Shown here: one piece after another, positions 1-13,682 of the stretch
Layout: each line of letters opens with the position of its first letter
Position numbering within the stretch: the stretch's first letter is position 1
Assembly (NCBI RefSeq): GCF_000165425.1
Contig: NW_001799477.1
Coordinates: forward strand, 390,314 to 454,313
Origin: Paramecium tetraurelia
Lineage: Eukaryota > Ciliophora > Oligohymenophorea > Peniculida > Parameciidae
DNA: 64,000 nt
Reading direction: 5' to 3'
Translations under genes and position numbers: made by a program
Notes under the pieces: generated by a model
The model's input: the letters and a program-made list of their open reading frames with translations, nothing else
Told to the model about the DNA's origin: nothing
Database searches by the model: none

Positions 1-880
1 GGTCTATTTCTTCTTCATATTATTCTTTTAATTTTTCTATTTATTTATCTGGTTGTTTTACGGTTTGGGTAGGTATAATTGGTTTTTGAAATTGAAATTA
101 ATTTGGGCTTATTTAAGGAATAGGAGCTTGAAATTGGCTGTTTGGGGGAAATGCAGATCCTTGATATGCATTATGATTTGGAATTTGATATGTAGATGTA
201 GAAAATTGATCAGGGATGCCTATACCCCCTGATTACATAAATGTATTGATGTGGGGTTGAGGTGCTGATGATGTAAATTATAGAGGGTTATTCATTTGCC
301 CTTGTAGATATTAATTTTGACTGGGGGGGGGGAATTGTTGACCTAGTTATTAAGGTTAGGGTAAAAAAGAAGGGTTTTACCCTAAGCCACCTAAAGATGG
401 GGGTTGTATAAATTAGGCTGGACTATTTAATTAGCCTGAACTATTTAATTGATCTTAGTTTTAAAAAGGAAATTAATTTTATTTTTGAACATTTCCAAGC
501 ATTTAATCTTGAATCATAATTAATTATTTACCATTAAATTACATAGGTCCTGGATAGAGTCCTAAATTATTCACAGGTGGTTGGATCCCTAAAATTTATA
601 TATTAGAAGTAACAATATTATTTTCTTATGTATATCTCTATTATTCCTTAAGTTAAACAAACAATGAAGGAAGTTATTAATTGGTAATATTTTGCTATGC
701 AAGTGTTTAATGAGGGACTAAAATTTTATTGCCTAATTCTGAGCAAATTAAAAGATCAAAAGAATCTAAATGTAAATTTAACTTAGTTGAGATTTATTCA
801 TAGATCTATTGACCATAGACTTAAGAATTTGGACATTGAATTGGAAAGTCTTTCCCATCATAATGGACTTGTAATTGCAT
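1..880 (-). CDS. Q/N/P-rich protein with ubiquitin-like N-terminus (partial)
   Basis: Minus-strand gene starting at 880 (ATG 880-878) and running off the left edge, so only the first ~293 residues are present, with no intron. Residues 1-75 (start MQLQVHYDGKDF) alternate hydrophobic strands in a pattern like a ubiquitin-like fold. From about residue 95 the protein is low-complexity, rich in Q, N, P, S and G, with the short repeat QLNSSG/QLNSPA. It turns charged and coiled-coil-like at the window edge (IEKLKEQYEEEID). Many Q codons are TAA/TAG, and the frame stays open only in the ciliate code. A run of ten C's on the coding strand (+ strand 323-332) encodes the P stretch. A ubiquilin-like shuttle or a condensate-forming protein is possible, but the fold call rests on pattern only. 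It is divergent from the gene at 1046. Confidence 0.7.
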
Positions 881-1045
881 CTATTTCTATTAAAAAATAT
901 TAATAAAAATTAGATCAATTAACTTATGACTTTAATAGAAAAACCTTATAGAAATTCTAAATTTATATTAAAGTATTATCATTTTTTTTGCTTGATGAGC
1001 TATCAAAAAATGTTAGTGAAAATTATATATTTTTTATTTATAAAA

Positions 1046-1856
1046 ATGGAACCTCTTACTATTGCTTGTGTTTTTGCGATTTTTGGTATTCTTATTAAAA
1101 TTACCATGGATAATGGCGATTAACATAATCAAAGATACCTAGTCGATAAAGACTACGAAATAAATAAGGAGAAATTTAAAGAAATTTTTGGATCTCATAT
1201 TTCATATCATCTTTCCTAATTAGAGAAGTAAGATATAAATATTAATTATGTACTATCTAAACTAAGTCTAGCAATTTATTGATGAATAGTTTTTGAAAGC
1301 CAATCTGACTCATATAAATTTAAAAGATTTTCAATATGATGAAAATCAAATAGATATTGAATTCGAACAATAGAACAATACAATCCTAATAATGGTACCT
1401 ATCTAATAATTTGATTTAATGGTTCATCTTGAATTATGGAACATTTTCACTAATTCATCAAAATAACTAAATTTTCATTTTAAAGTTAAGAATCTATAAA
1501 TCAAGATTAGATATAAGTTCGATGGTGCATATATGGTGTTTGTGGATAAATGGTTTCCGAAATTCAAATTTGGATAATTCGAATTTGTAGATGATGAAGA
1601 AAATGCTAAATATTCAAAAAAAAAGAAAATAATAGATTGGTTGTTGTATAAATTTCATAATTATATTGAAAATACTATTGTGTAAAAGTTAATGAAGTCT
1701 TTAGAATTTAGTTAATTAAATGCAAATTTTTAGGGGCTTGGATCAAATAGGAATATCAACAATATAAGATTGTTGAATAATTAGAAACTTTCAATAACAA
1801 TTTAATAGTATAATGATGAGATACTTTAGATAGATGGCTTATTGAAAAAAAAGTGA
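1046..1856 (+). CDS. Small protein with N-terminal signal/anchor segment
   Basis: Two exons, 1046-1249 and 1272-1856, joined across a 22-nt intron (1250-1271, GTACT...CTAG, phase 0), give 262 aa. Reading through the intron hits TGA, so splicing is needed. The start MEPLTIACVFAIFGILIKIT is a clear hydrophobic signal or anchor helix. The rest is a soluble region with alternating hydrophobic and polar residues (for example VKNLQIKIRYKFDGAYMVF and a basic K-rich patch near residue 190), loosely like a lipid-binding TULIP/SMP-type beta fold. That resemblance is inference only. In-frame ATGs also occur at 926 and 995. I chose 1046 because the hydrophobic segment follows it directly and the upstream codons are AT-rich filler. 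No family recognised. Confidence 0.65.
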
Positions 1857-1934
1857 AATATTTATTTATTTATTATTATTTTTATAAAATTCTTTAAATA
1901 ATATTTATGTTATAAAAGGCAAACAATTAACAAA

Positions 1935-3066
1935 ATGGGGTCTAAAACAAAATCTAAAATATCAACAACAATTAATCTATACGTAAAAAAAGTTAATATT
2001 ATCAGCAGCTGTAAACCCCCTTTTTATTAGAGAATCAGATTAATAAAATGGTAAAAGACAATCATCGAATTTATCTTTTAATTAATTTAGAGAAAATGGA
2101 TCCGCACCATTATATTAAAATTCAAACAATATTGATTATTAGGCTCAGGATAAATTTAAAGTATTTAAAAATTTTATTTAGGTACTTTACAATACAAACT
2201 AGTTGAACTAATTCTCTCCTTAAATCCCCATCAAATAATATAATTCATAATAGTTTTAGCCAAATAATATGGTACAAAACTAGAGTTCTGATTATTTTTA
2301 ACAAAATATTTAGCAACCAAACCAAGAATTACAAAGACCTAAAAATTCAGTTTCATTGCATAATCATGGTTTTGGAGCTTTAGTAAATTAATAATAATAT
2401 AATCACAATTCTGAGCCAATTCCATAATCAACCCCATATCCTAATTAAAATAACAGCAAGATAAAAATTATCTCAAGTAGTAAAAATAACAATCCATCAT
2501 TAATAGAAATAGATAATAGTAATAGTATATTTTTTAATTAAATAGAAAATGCAAATATAAATAATTATCAGCCAAATATAAATACCTCCCCAACTGTAAT
2601 AGACTTGGATTTATTCAAAAGATAATATACTATTCCAAAAGCACAATCAGAATAGTTTACTACCCAAGTAGACTAATCATTATTTGAGCGTTCTTCTACT
2701 TAAATTCAATAAACAACTCCACAGCCTAAATATAATAGCTTTAATTAGAATTAATAGCTATAGCAAACTTTTATATAGACGTAGACAATATTTAAAACAA
2801 AAGAAATGAATTGTTTAAATTGCAGAATGCTCATACACAGCATATCGATTGGACTCAATTGTTAACATTTTTACCACCAAGAATGCTATAACGAGATAAT
2901 CAATCAATAAATAAATGCAGGGAAAGGTATTATTTTTTGTATATGCAATAAAAAAATTTCTCAAAAGCAACTAAAATAAAATTTGCCAGAAAGAATTATT
3001 AACGAAATTTATAAAAATTAATCAAGGATATTATAAGATATTTATATTGAAAAAACGAGAAAATGA
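1935..3066 (+). CDS. Q/N/S-rich protein with C-terminal RING-like zinc domain
   Basis: The open frame runs to TGA 3064-3066. The C-terminal ~90 residues carry C-x2-C (NCLNCR), a C-x-H-x2-H-x2-C block (LNCQHFYHQEC) and C-x-C (FCICNK), spaced like a RING or RING-variant zinc domain of E3 ubiquitin ligases. Before it lie ~250 residues of Q/N/S-rich disorder, with one likely 21-nt in-frame intron at 2161-2181 (GTATTT...TTTAG). The only sensible start is ATG 1935 (MGSKTKSKIST), but it is one base out of frame with the body. Reading the seven-A run at 1985-1991 as six A's joins the two perfectly (VKKLILSAAVNPLF). That is either an assembly error or a real lesion. Probable substrate-binding tail plus E3-like head, with the function inferred from the domain. 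Confidence 0.65.
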
Positions 3067-3285
3067 TTTTGATAATTTACAAAAATATATCAAATCTTTT
3101 TATTGAAAAGTATTATTTTTTCTTATTGCTTATAGAGTTAAAATATCATTTCTTTTTCATTAAGGAATATAGAATGAAACCTTGAATAGTAAATAGATGT
3201 AGAAATAACTATAGTAAATGGCAATTAATTGTTGCTTTTAACAATTTTGAATATGGTAATTATAAAAATTAATAAACTTAATGAA

Positions 3286-6200
3286 TCATTTTTATTGATT
3301 TATCAATACTTTTAAGTAAGCTTTTGCATTTCTTAATCTCCTAATATTGTCAACAGGTATCATCAAGAGTGTCATTCTAGTCTTCCAAATATCTCTATTT
3401 AAATGTCGATGGAATGGTATCCAATACAATAGATATATCAAGAGTATGATAATCATAAAAGAAATAAACAAGCCTAATTTTTAGGATAAATAGGAATTCT
3501 GCTTTACTTAAGAACCCTTAATAAAGCTGTCACCTAAATATCGAATTGCAGTTCTTAATAATAAGAATATTATACTTAAAATAGATTCTTTACATTTGTT
3601 TGACTTCCTGCATCTTAGACAGTTTCATCAAATTGATTCTCAAATTGTCTGCTTCATTCGCAAAAATTATTATTTCTTCTGAATCAATAAAATTAGATAA
3701 AGGAGGCGTAGGAGTTTAAATGGTTAGAGTGTATATACTTGATAAATACCTTAAATTTTCAAAAAATCTTGTTAAAGCCACAGTGAATCCACTTTTAACA
3801 CTAGTTTCAGCAAATGCTTCACAATCAGTGATGCTTATATTCGCTATTTCATTTAATCTTTGGCAAGGATTGGAAAACATAATTGTATTGTAAGCTTCTA
3901 TGTAGACTGATTCATGTTTATCAATATTCGATGAATGTTCCTTGTGAATTGTTGAGTCTAATTAATATAAGCGATATAAATTGTCGTATTGTGTTTGTAC
4001 AGCAGGTTAACTTTATACTTCCAAAGTGGAATCAATTAAGACAGCCTACTAAACATTGTTACAGAACGCATAAAAGCCTTCAGCCATGATCGTAGAATTT
4101 GCCTCATAAATCAATTATCTGACATCACTTAAATTTTATTTCTGAAGGACAAGTTGCATAATGAAATATGCTTCCATTAGTCCTGCTATAAGAATTACTT
4201 AAATATAAAATCTAATAGGAGCTTTAGTTGTATTTTTAAATTTCTTCTTTTTCTTCTTTTTAGAATCAATGGCTGCCATATCATCCTGCTCAATCTAATG
4301 TTCAAAATCTTCATCTTTTTCACTGCCTTCCCCATCAATAGAGTTCACATATTTTACAAAAGCTTCGCACTTATTGAACAAAGCTTTGACGACTTTAGAT
4401 GGTAACTCTAAGAACATAATGATGACTTATTCTTTAGCCAATCTAGTAGACAACAATATTATAACTACAATCGCCAAGGAAAGAGCTAAAATAACACCAG
4501 CGACCACAACAATTATTACAAAATTGGTTGATTTATCTGCTGTTTTAGAAATGAAATCATCTATAGTATAGGATAAAACACTCAATTGGGCATCCAAATA
4601 TGAATTGAAACCATTCTATATTGTAAAGTAGAGAGCCACATCATCAGATTTTAATGATATCGAGTCCAAAGGGTAATTCATGATAGTTAAGGCATAACTA
4701 AGTAATTAATTTGATGCTTCTTAAAAATCATATGGTTGACTGTTGGTTGCATTAAATTTCATATTTATATTGGGTTCATTATACAAAGTCTTTAGTTCAG
4801 ATGGGAATTAATAGCCACTTAAAATGATGTAATTTAATCCTTCTTAGATATAATCTATGCTTGATTTCATTTCACTTTTTAAAATGGTTTCATTTTATGT
4901 TATTTAGACTGAACCATTACCATACAATTTTTGGTTGAGTAATTATAAATCTCGAATATTTTCAAGAAGGTAATTCCATTCAGCAACAAGATTTGTTTGA
5001 GTATTGTAAACTTCTAGTGTTAGTTATATGTCTTATAATTGGTTTATCTATATAATATATATAAAATAATTACATCTAAAAAGTAATCAACAAAGGCCAG
5101 TACAAGCATAGACAAAGTTAGGAAGGTTTCAGCAATTCTAATAAACTTAATGGGAAATGGAGTTTGATTTTGATTGATGGCTTATTCCAATTTGGTTCTG
5201 CTTTGAAAAGCGTCCTGTTCGGATTACTATTCTTCAGAATCATCATATAATAAATTTTAGTTTACTCCTTAATATTAATTGCCTTCATACTCTTGTTCTT
5301 CCTCCTCCATTACTTAATCATCATCATTCACAATTTCACCAACTTTATTTTAGAATAATCTCACTGTTCTTATACCTTCATCATATCTAATTTTATTGCT
5401 TGCAGGTTATATTTCATTAAACTTTGGTGATCCCTCTTGAGAATCTGTCTTCTCTTATTTGTTGGAGATAGTTGCGTTCTATTTCTATGGAGTTACGAAA
5501 CTATCATCATTTCTTGATTGTTCTATCCTAGATCCTAAATCAGAATAGCTAGGCAACTCCTAATAACATCCCTCAATGTACATTGTTTTGTCCTCATCAT
5601 ATTTGCTTTAGAAAATAAATTTATTTTAATTCATTTTTAATTTCTTATCCATTAATAGATTGGCTGATTTCTTTGAAATAATCGAACTATTAAGTTGGGA
5701 CGCAGCTAAATCAGAGACTCTTTCAAATTTAAAGCAATATCCAGCTGGGAAATTGGCATAAGTAAATGAGATTTCCTAGCAATAGCATTGTAATTAAATT
5801 GGTTTATCATCAATTCCACTATAAATAAAATCTTTATCTTCTTTTTTTCTTACTCCCTCAATGGTTTTTAAGATGTCTTTAGGAATTGTATAAGAAACTG
5901 CACTTCCTAACTTATTCAAAAATTGATCCTTATCAGTAATTGATGGGAAGAGATCAAAGAAGTTTCTCTTTGCTTTTATGTATCTTATGTCTAGTTTCAA
6001 TAAACTTAAACAGCCAGTGCTAATTCCTTCAATTTGATTTTTTGGGTTGACTAAGATGAAGGCATTTTATCTATTGAATTTATCTTAGGTAAAGGTTCCA
6101 AGAAAGGAGATTCCATTTTTGACTGAATTGATTGGTTTGATGTTCAGATTCATTTAGAAGAGATACCCAGATTTATTCTTACATATAACTTATCTATCTT

Positions 6201-8268
6201 TGCTTACATACTTGTAATCGGAATTGTTAATGAAATCCTCAACAAATCGATCATGTGATTTTCCAATCATGTCTGGCATCAGAATTTGTATATTTTAATT
6301 CATTAATTCACTTTTTGTATAATGAAACAATGCTGCTCCACTAGAATTTATTTATTGAATTAATCCAAATTTCTCATTGTCACTTGATAACACAATAGTA
6401 GGAGTTGGATCATTACTGAAATCGTGATTGTCAATATCATCAATTTTACTATTATTATATCCTTGTATCATCTTACGCAAAGTGTCATTCAAACTGACTC
6501 CGTATTCTTTATCATTCAATATTTCAATCAAAAATACTGAGTACAACATGATACTTGGCTAATGATTTGGACATACTCTTTTCAACTTTTGCCACAACTC
6601 TTATACCATTCTAATACTATCCGTAACTTTCTTGCCACTCACTTCCAATTTAGCAACATCTGGAGTTTCTTCATTTAATTCTGACCAGTATTCCATATGC
6701 AAATATGCACATTTCTCAATTTGCATGGCTAGACCACTAATAATAGGTGGAGCTGCTGAAATTGGCAAGATTTCATGATTCGAAATCGTCTTTTCATTTT
6801 AATCATCTTATATTTCACTTTCAACGATTCTTTTGTATTTGTACAAAACGAACTGAGTATCCAAACTGGGTTCACATTCCTCAGCCTTCTATAACTCTTA
6901 TAATGCTTTATGCTTATACGACATGACTTCCAATAAGAAGAAAGCATACTAAATTCTTAAGTCGACATTCTTCTCAAACTTCTCCAATCCTTGATCCAGA
7001 ATTCTATAGAGAGTTAGGATCAAAAGGGCTTGTTTGTCATTTTTGACTTCAGAATTATTCTATTTAATTTATTGAATCAATCTCTTATTCCACCCTGGTT
7101 TGTATTTCTTTAGAGGACAATCTGTTTTTTCACATGTTTACCTATGCACTTCTATATATCCATCTAAGATAACTGCGTATTTAGTTTCATTCTGCAATCT
7201 GAGCAGTGTCAATATATATCTGACCTAGGATATGATCTCTTCCGGACTATTCAGTTTATTCACATTTGCCACTAAACTCTCTAACTGTCTGTCTCTTTGA
7301 GTCAAGACAATACTTATAACAAATGGTATTCCAACCAACCAAGCAACAATAGAACCGCCTATCAAATTGCCTTCCATTGCTGTCGCCACTGCCAACATAA
7401 AGGCACTCCACATTAGCAAAGATGAAAGTGTAGAGTGAAACCTTGTAAATAGAAAACTATGATATTGGGTGCCAAGGGAGAATGCAAGGAATATGATTAA
7501 ACTACCTCCCAAGGTAATCACTAATAAAATGTATGCGAAGTTCCGGTTATGCATTATTGAGAATGCTATCTCCTACACTATTACATAACTCTACATTATA
7601 GCATCTGCTCTGCCATTTATTTTGGCTGTTTAATCATTTGCTCGAAATCGACATTCAAAATAGGTGAAGATAATTGTCATCGACAATATGATATACAACA
7701 TCAGGTTTAGGAATGCTGCTATGCAATATCCTATGTGTGTTGCTGTGAAGCATTGCAAATCGTAAAATTTGCTTACTCCATTTGCATCGTCCACACATTT
7801 CCATGCAGATGTATTGTAATTTATTATTGGCATAAACAAGACTGTTATTAATAATAATAGGACAACCCTCAAAATTGATGATGCTGTTCGATTGATGTAT
7901 GAACTTGTGTGATATTGATATCCAAAGTAAATTATTATAGTTATTAATGAAATGAACAATCCTGTTTGAATGAATAAAAATATTACATAACTCTGCAGGC
8001 TCGTAAAGTAAACTTTGAAAAGCAGACGCTCTATGAAGATGTTAATTGCATTTGAAATCCCATCATTCTACCAAACATAACCTATTTCCTCTCTAAACAT
8101 ATAACTATGCAATTATATGTATTAAATCAAATTTAAAATCGCCAAAAATAATGCATTGATTTTCGATTCCTTTTATAAAATGTACAAGAATCCAAAAATA
8201 AAGTTCTTTACAAAATTACTCACTGTTTACAGTAGCGAATTATCGTCGTAATTCTTTAAATTATTCAT
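3286..8268 (-). CDS. Large multi-pass membrane protein with PAS domain
   Basis: Start ATG 8268-8266; stop 3288-3286; 1,644 aa after removing a 26-nt intron (5048-5073) and a 22-nt intron (3554-3575), both needed to stay open. Residues ~90-400 hold about six to eight membrane helices. A cytoplasmic helical region follows, then a PAS/S-box domain at ~615-740 (FGLIQQINSSGAALFHYTKSEL, GKSHDRFVEDF), then an acidic linker. Further helices lie at ~1035, ~1245, ~1335 and ~1590. The C-terminal signature RDIWKTRMTLLMIP follows the last helix. Ciliates have an expanded family of such PAS-containing multi-pass proteins, and the overall plan matches it. They are thought to be sensors or transporters, but the ligand and function are unknown. 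Minus-strand neighbour of the RBR gene. Confidence 0.85.
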
Positions 8269-9139
8269 AAAAATACTTTATTATAAATTAAATATTTAAT
8301 TTCATATAAAAAACCCAATTATCACTCCCTTATTATCAAATTCAAAACTATTAATCATTCAACACACACAACTATCTTTCAAATTCTATTTGTAATCAAA
8401 TTGACTGTTTTATTTGATTATTATTATTTCAATTGCAATTTTATACCTGTCCAAATAAGATAATATATATACATGCTATTTCATCTTCATTAGAACATAT
8501 GAATAATAAATAACAAAAGAAAGTTGTTCAAAATTTTATTAGCTAAGTAATTATGGTAAGGAAAAATATATAAGATATTAAACAAATATTAGATTTCATA
8601 GATTTTGACATTGTAAAACCTAATTAATTCTAAATTCCTTCTTGTTTTACTGATGAAGGCAATTCTTCACGAATGAAGTTGAACACTAGAATAACTGTAA
8701 AATTATGATAACATTTCTAATGATTTCAAGAATAAAAATTTGAATTAGACATAAGGGCATAATTCAATTGAAATTATTTTGATTTTAAATAACCTAAGAA
8801 GAAAAAGGGTAATTAAATTATTGAAAGTAACATAAAAAAAATCTGATTATTTAAATTGTTTATAATGATTAATTGAACTTATAAGTAGATTATGAAGAAT
8901 TAAATAGATATCATATTTCAGAATAATAATAATTAAGAGATAGTAAATTAACAACTCAAACTATTCAAAATAAAAAAAATACTTAGGTTTAATTTAAAAA
9001 GATTGCATTAATATCTAAACACACCAAATTATCTTTTACAATAGAACCAATCAGACTACATAAACAGTCAATATTAATAATTTATTTCCTTCAAAATATT
9101 TATAATTAGATTTTGAAACAACAAAACATATGTATATAA
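8269..9139. other. Intergenic 871 nt between two minus-strand genes
   Basis: AT-rich sequence upstream of the PAS gene's start and downstream of the RBR gene's stop. It should contain the PAS gene's promoter near 8269-8400. A weak plus-strand coding signal inside it is listed separately. No RNA gene or repeat was recognised. Confidence 0.5.
8497..9100 (+). pseudogene. Doubtful gene or gene relic
   Basis: ATG 8497 opens ~70 codons (MNNKQQKKVVQNFISQ) to TGA. A 34-nt GT...AG segment just before the TGA could be an intron leading to a basic stretch (NNLRRKRVIKLLK). About 100 nt later another frame gives a Q-rich, plausible piece (DYEELNRYHISEQQQLRDSK). I could not join these into one open gene with standard introns, and the last piece would run on into the antisense of the RBR gene. 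The codon content looks coding, so this may be a decayed gene or one with indels. No family recognised. Confidence 0.25.
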
Positions 9140-10070
9140 TCATTATTTCTAATCTTTTCTGAAGAGCTTTTTGAATCTAGAGAGAAATCCCTATGGTTTA
9201 GTGTTTTGGCTTTCTTGTTGTACCTTGCATTAATGAGTATTTAAATCTTAAAAATTTAAAATTATCATTTATTCGCAGTCATAACAAAATTTGAATCTCT
9301 ATCCTTATCTCATTTCAATATGGTCTATTCCTAAATTACATTAATAATTATGTTCCATCTATTTACATTTCAAACAAAACGTTATCTTGCTCTCTTAGCA
9401 AGTAAATTTAGCTTGTCCATAATATATGAATTCCTCCTTACAACCTATAAAAGGACAGCAAGACCTAAATGAAGGAGAAATTTTTTCTAATAAATCTGTT
9501 TTAATTTTTGGATCCAATTAAATTGAACAAGTGCTGCATTTTACTTAATCCCTCTAATCAATTTCTTAGTAAAGACATAAATTGTGGAATTCATGTCCAC
9601 ATTAAGGGATTTTGAATTTTTCATCAGGTAGATCATTGATTTGGAAATTACAAATTCCACACAATGACTCATTCAACCCTTATTTATCAATAGCGATCTG
9701 ATTTTTTTGATTTATTTCAGGTTCTTAGATGATCTAGTCTTGAGGCAATTATTATTATAATTTTGCCTCAACTTATGGAAATAATCGGCAATTCTAATTT
9801 TTAAATGAACTAATTACTTCCTCATGCAGAAACTTTTGGAATAAGTCAAGTTTGTAGAATATAGATTTTTAAGAGAGTTCAACTTCTTGGTTTAATTGGT
9901 ATAAGTAATTTGTAGCCTATTGAATTTCTTGTATTGTATTAATTAATCTAAATAAATGTATTTAATTACTTTCTGCCCCAGGCAACTCCAACCACAAATG
10001 AGTCTATCATTAACTCCTTCCCTCTGTTTCCTGAATCAGCTATTATCTCTATTATATTATTTAATTCCAT
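9140..10070 (-). CDS. RING/IBR-type (RBR-like) ubiquitin ligase-like protein
   Basis: Start ATG 10070-10068; one 22-nt intron (9948-9969); stop 9142-9140; 302 aa. An N-terminal helical region with a coiled coil is followed from ~residue 130 by a RING-like block: C-x2-C (LCGICN), C-x-H-x2-H-x2-C (QCGHEFHNLC) and C-x2-C (KCSTC). Next comes an IBR-like block with CCPFIGC, TCQESKITFCLKC, HNYQC and later FCYDC...HQC. RING1 followed by a cysteine-rich IBR is the layout of RBR E3 ligases, which pass ubiquitin through a catalytic Cys in the last domain. Here the third domain is short, so catalytic activity is uncertain. A basic tail (RFKKLFRKDQK) ends the protein. No signal peptide or membrane segment. 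Confidence 0.75.
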
Positions 10071-10154
10071 CCTTGTATAATAATTAATTAATTCTTATAA
10101 ATAAATGAAATAAGTGAAATAATTTAGTTTATTGAAACATGTATATATATCGAT

Positions 10155-11364
<1,210 letters not shown>

Positions 11365-11559
11365 AACAATATTATCGTTACAATCTCAATTAAAAGTTAG
11401 ATTAATTTATAAAATAATAAATATAATCCTGTTGATCTCGTGTCTCATAGAAATGGTATAAGTGTTGATAAGAGTTTACAAATGCGATTATGAAATTAGG
11501 AATTATGTTTAAATTACATATAATCTAGTATTGAGAATTAAATAAAAATTATATTATAA
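11365..11559. promoter_or_regulatory. Shared divergent promoter region
   Basis: A gap of 195 nt separates the start codons of the minus-strand Aurora-like kinase and the plus-strand coiled-coil gene, so it must carry both promoters. AT-rich with no recognisable element. Confidence 0.4.
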
Positions 11560-12423
11560 ATGGCTAACGTTGCTTTTTTGGATCCAATGAAGAATGAGCC
11601 GAATCTTCAAACAGCTCAAGATGTCGATGATTATATAAATACTTTAACTTAACATTAAAATGCTTGCGAAAAGCAAGGGAAGTACATGGAGGCAGAGGAT
11701 GCCAGGAAAAGAATTATTGAGTTGAGGAAGTAACTTATAACAAAAAAAAAGAAAGAATTAATAATAAATTGGTAAAATCAAAAGGATTAGGCTGAGAGAG
11801 CCCATATGGAAGAATACAATTAATTCAATTAGTTTTGGGATAACAAGATGTTAAATTTTAATGAGGAGGCCAAGTAGGTAGAATTGGAACTACAGAACCG
11901 TTAGTAGAACGAATACAAGCAATCACAAGAGGAACTAGAGCGATCCACTCCTTACAAACCGAAGGAATCATCTGAAGTGTTAAATCTAAAGAAAATTGAG
12001 GAGCATTTGGCTAAACAGAAGAAGTAAATATTGCACATAATTTATAGTTATGTAGAGGCACATGCTATACAGAATAAACGTGCTTAGTTGGAAGAGGAAG
12101 AGCTTAAATCATATTCTGCATAGAGAAGTTTGAAGATAAAAACTTAATTGCAATACTTGGAGTAGAGACATATGAATGAGTTGAATGCATTGCAGCAAAG
12201 AATAAAGGCAGGACAGGATGAGTTAAGGAAGAATAGAAGCATTGATTTGGAGAGGTATTTGATAGAATTACAATGAAGGTTATTATAGAAGTATCAAAAC
12301 TTGAAGAAGGATTTAGAGTAGAGAGAATAGATGGACATCTTAGCATTTGATGGATAATTTAAAACAAAAGGATGTAGTAGTTAGAGTACATATAAGAGTG
12401 TGATGATGATGTCTAAAAAATGA
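11560..12423 (+). CDS. Coiled-coil protein, unknown function
   Basis: ATG 11560, stop TGA 12421-12423; 279 aa. One 24-nt intron (12255-12278, GTATTTGATAG...GAAG) has a length divisible by three and contains an in-frame TGA at 12274; removing it restores a continuous frame. Almost the whole protein is predicted helix with heptads rich in K, E, Q and L. An early block (KQGKYMEAEDARKRIIEL) resembles UVR-like or ciliary coiled-coil modules. The C-terminus switches to MDILAFDGQF and a short Ser/Lys tail. No catalytic motif, signal peptide or membrane helix. A cytoskeletal or ciliary structural role is plausible but only inferred. Its end lies 37 nt from the end of the convergent TyrRS copy. Confidence 0.75.
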
Positions 12424-12460
12424 TCATTGCACATTTCCCTATATGTTTAATACTTAACAT

Positions 12461-13657
12461 TCATCTTGTGACTTGATATGATCTAATCTCTTATAAAAAA
12501 GCTCTTGCTTCAGGGACCTTGGCGAAGTGATCTCTAACTGGCTAGATTAACTCATTAAGAACTTGGGTGACTGCTGGTTTCAAATCCCCTGGGTGAAGTG
12601 CTCCTGAGACAAATCAGCCTCCAATTTCAGCATAGGATGTATATTCCTTGTCTCCACCATTTTCAGGCTTTCTTAAATTTAGAGTTTATTTCTCCATCAA
12701 AAAATGATTTCCTTAGTGTTATCCAACACAGGATTATCCTTAATAACTTAAGTTGGCCAATAAGCATACTTTATTATTTTCTTAACATCTTCTGCTGAAT
12801 CTTCCATAAAGATATTTAAATTTAAGTCGAGTTTCGCCATCTTGGGTAGACCCTCAAACAATCCCATCATCATATAATGGAACATAATAATTGACTTATA
12901 AGCATCTGTTGATTTATCAGCATATTCTCTTGCTAACATATTGACTTTTCTAAAATGAATTTAATAGAATAATTACCTTTAATCCATACCCAATAGCCTC
13001 CAAGAAGAAGATGTCGTTGCATTGCATACATGCATAAAATAATTAATCAACAACATTAAATTTACGAGCTAAATCCAACACTCTTAACGAATAATCGTTT
13101 GGTCTCTTGTTGATTTCATCTGAAGCCATAAGGAACTTTCTCTATTATTATTACTCTTGTATACACGTTATGCATTTTCATCCTTGCAGCCTTCCTAACT
13201 TCAATGAAGTAGTGATCAATATTCTTTAATTTATTCAGATCTCCTCCCATCTTGTTATTAAGCAAGCCGAACCAATCAGCAATCCAAAAGATGAATATAC
13301 CATCCTGCATCTACCAAATCTATTCACATTTAATACTCTAAGTAATCCTTGTGCAATGTGCATCCTTCCACTTGGTTCAAATCCATCATAGAAGATTGGA
13401 AATGTTTTTGTATTTAATAAATTTATTATATCATCTTTGTTGATCAATACTTCTCCGATGGGCTCTAATAATTTGATCTTGTCCTCCATTGATAATCTAA
13501 GACTAATACTCACGCAACCTACTAGGTCTAGGATTAAATTATATGTTCACATCCTTTATTTCGATATCTTTCAGTTCTTCTCCTTTTATTCTTTCTCCTT
13601 CTCACCTTATACTTCCCAATTCAACCCTCCAGTTAGTGGATCGACTGTAGCAAACAT
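12461..13657 (-). pseudogene. Tyrosyl-tRNA synthetase copy, degenerate
   Basis: Pieces align in order to the cytosolic (archaeal/eukaryal) TyrRS: FPIFYDGFEPSGRMHIAQG (HIGH motif), WIADWFGLLNNKMGGDLNK, CMQCNDIFFLEA, VNMLAREYADKS, IFMEDSAEDVKK, LRKPENGGDKEY and SGALHPGDLKPAV, ending at 12461. Introns at 13311-13336 (26 nt) and 13142-13166 (25 nt) splice well. Lesions: an extra base in the A-run at 12946-12949 (+ strand T's), a missing base in the six-base run at 12699-12704, and an in-frame TGA at 12616-12614 where two compensating homopolymer changes would restore an acidic motif. The KMSKS loop reads KMAKLDLNLN, conserved W and G before KMHN became R, and ~20 residues are missing before CMQCND. 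Some lesions may be assembly errors, but the motif changes point to a decaying duplicate. The 5' end is uncertain; 13657 gives MFATVDPLTGG through one more intron. Confidence 0.7.
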
Positions 13658-13682
13658 TAATAATTAAAACAACTAAATTATA

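Noticed and set aside
664..1000. A plus-strand open frame starting at 664
   Set aside because: It is the antisense of the ubiquitin-like, Q-rich gene, whose protein is far more natural on the minus strand.
3883..4571. Short plus-strand frames inside 3286-8268
   Set aside because: Antisense shadows of the PAS membrane protein.
12614..12616. Selenocysteine or recoded UGA in the TyrRS copy
   Set aside because: The position is normally acidic in TyrRS, and a pair of homopolymer changes explains it better.
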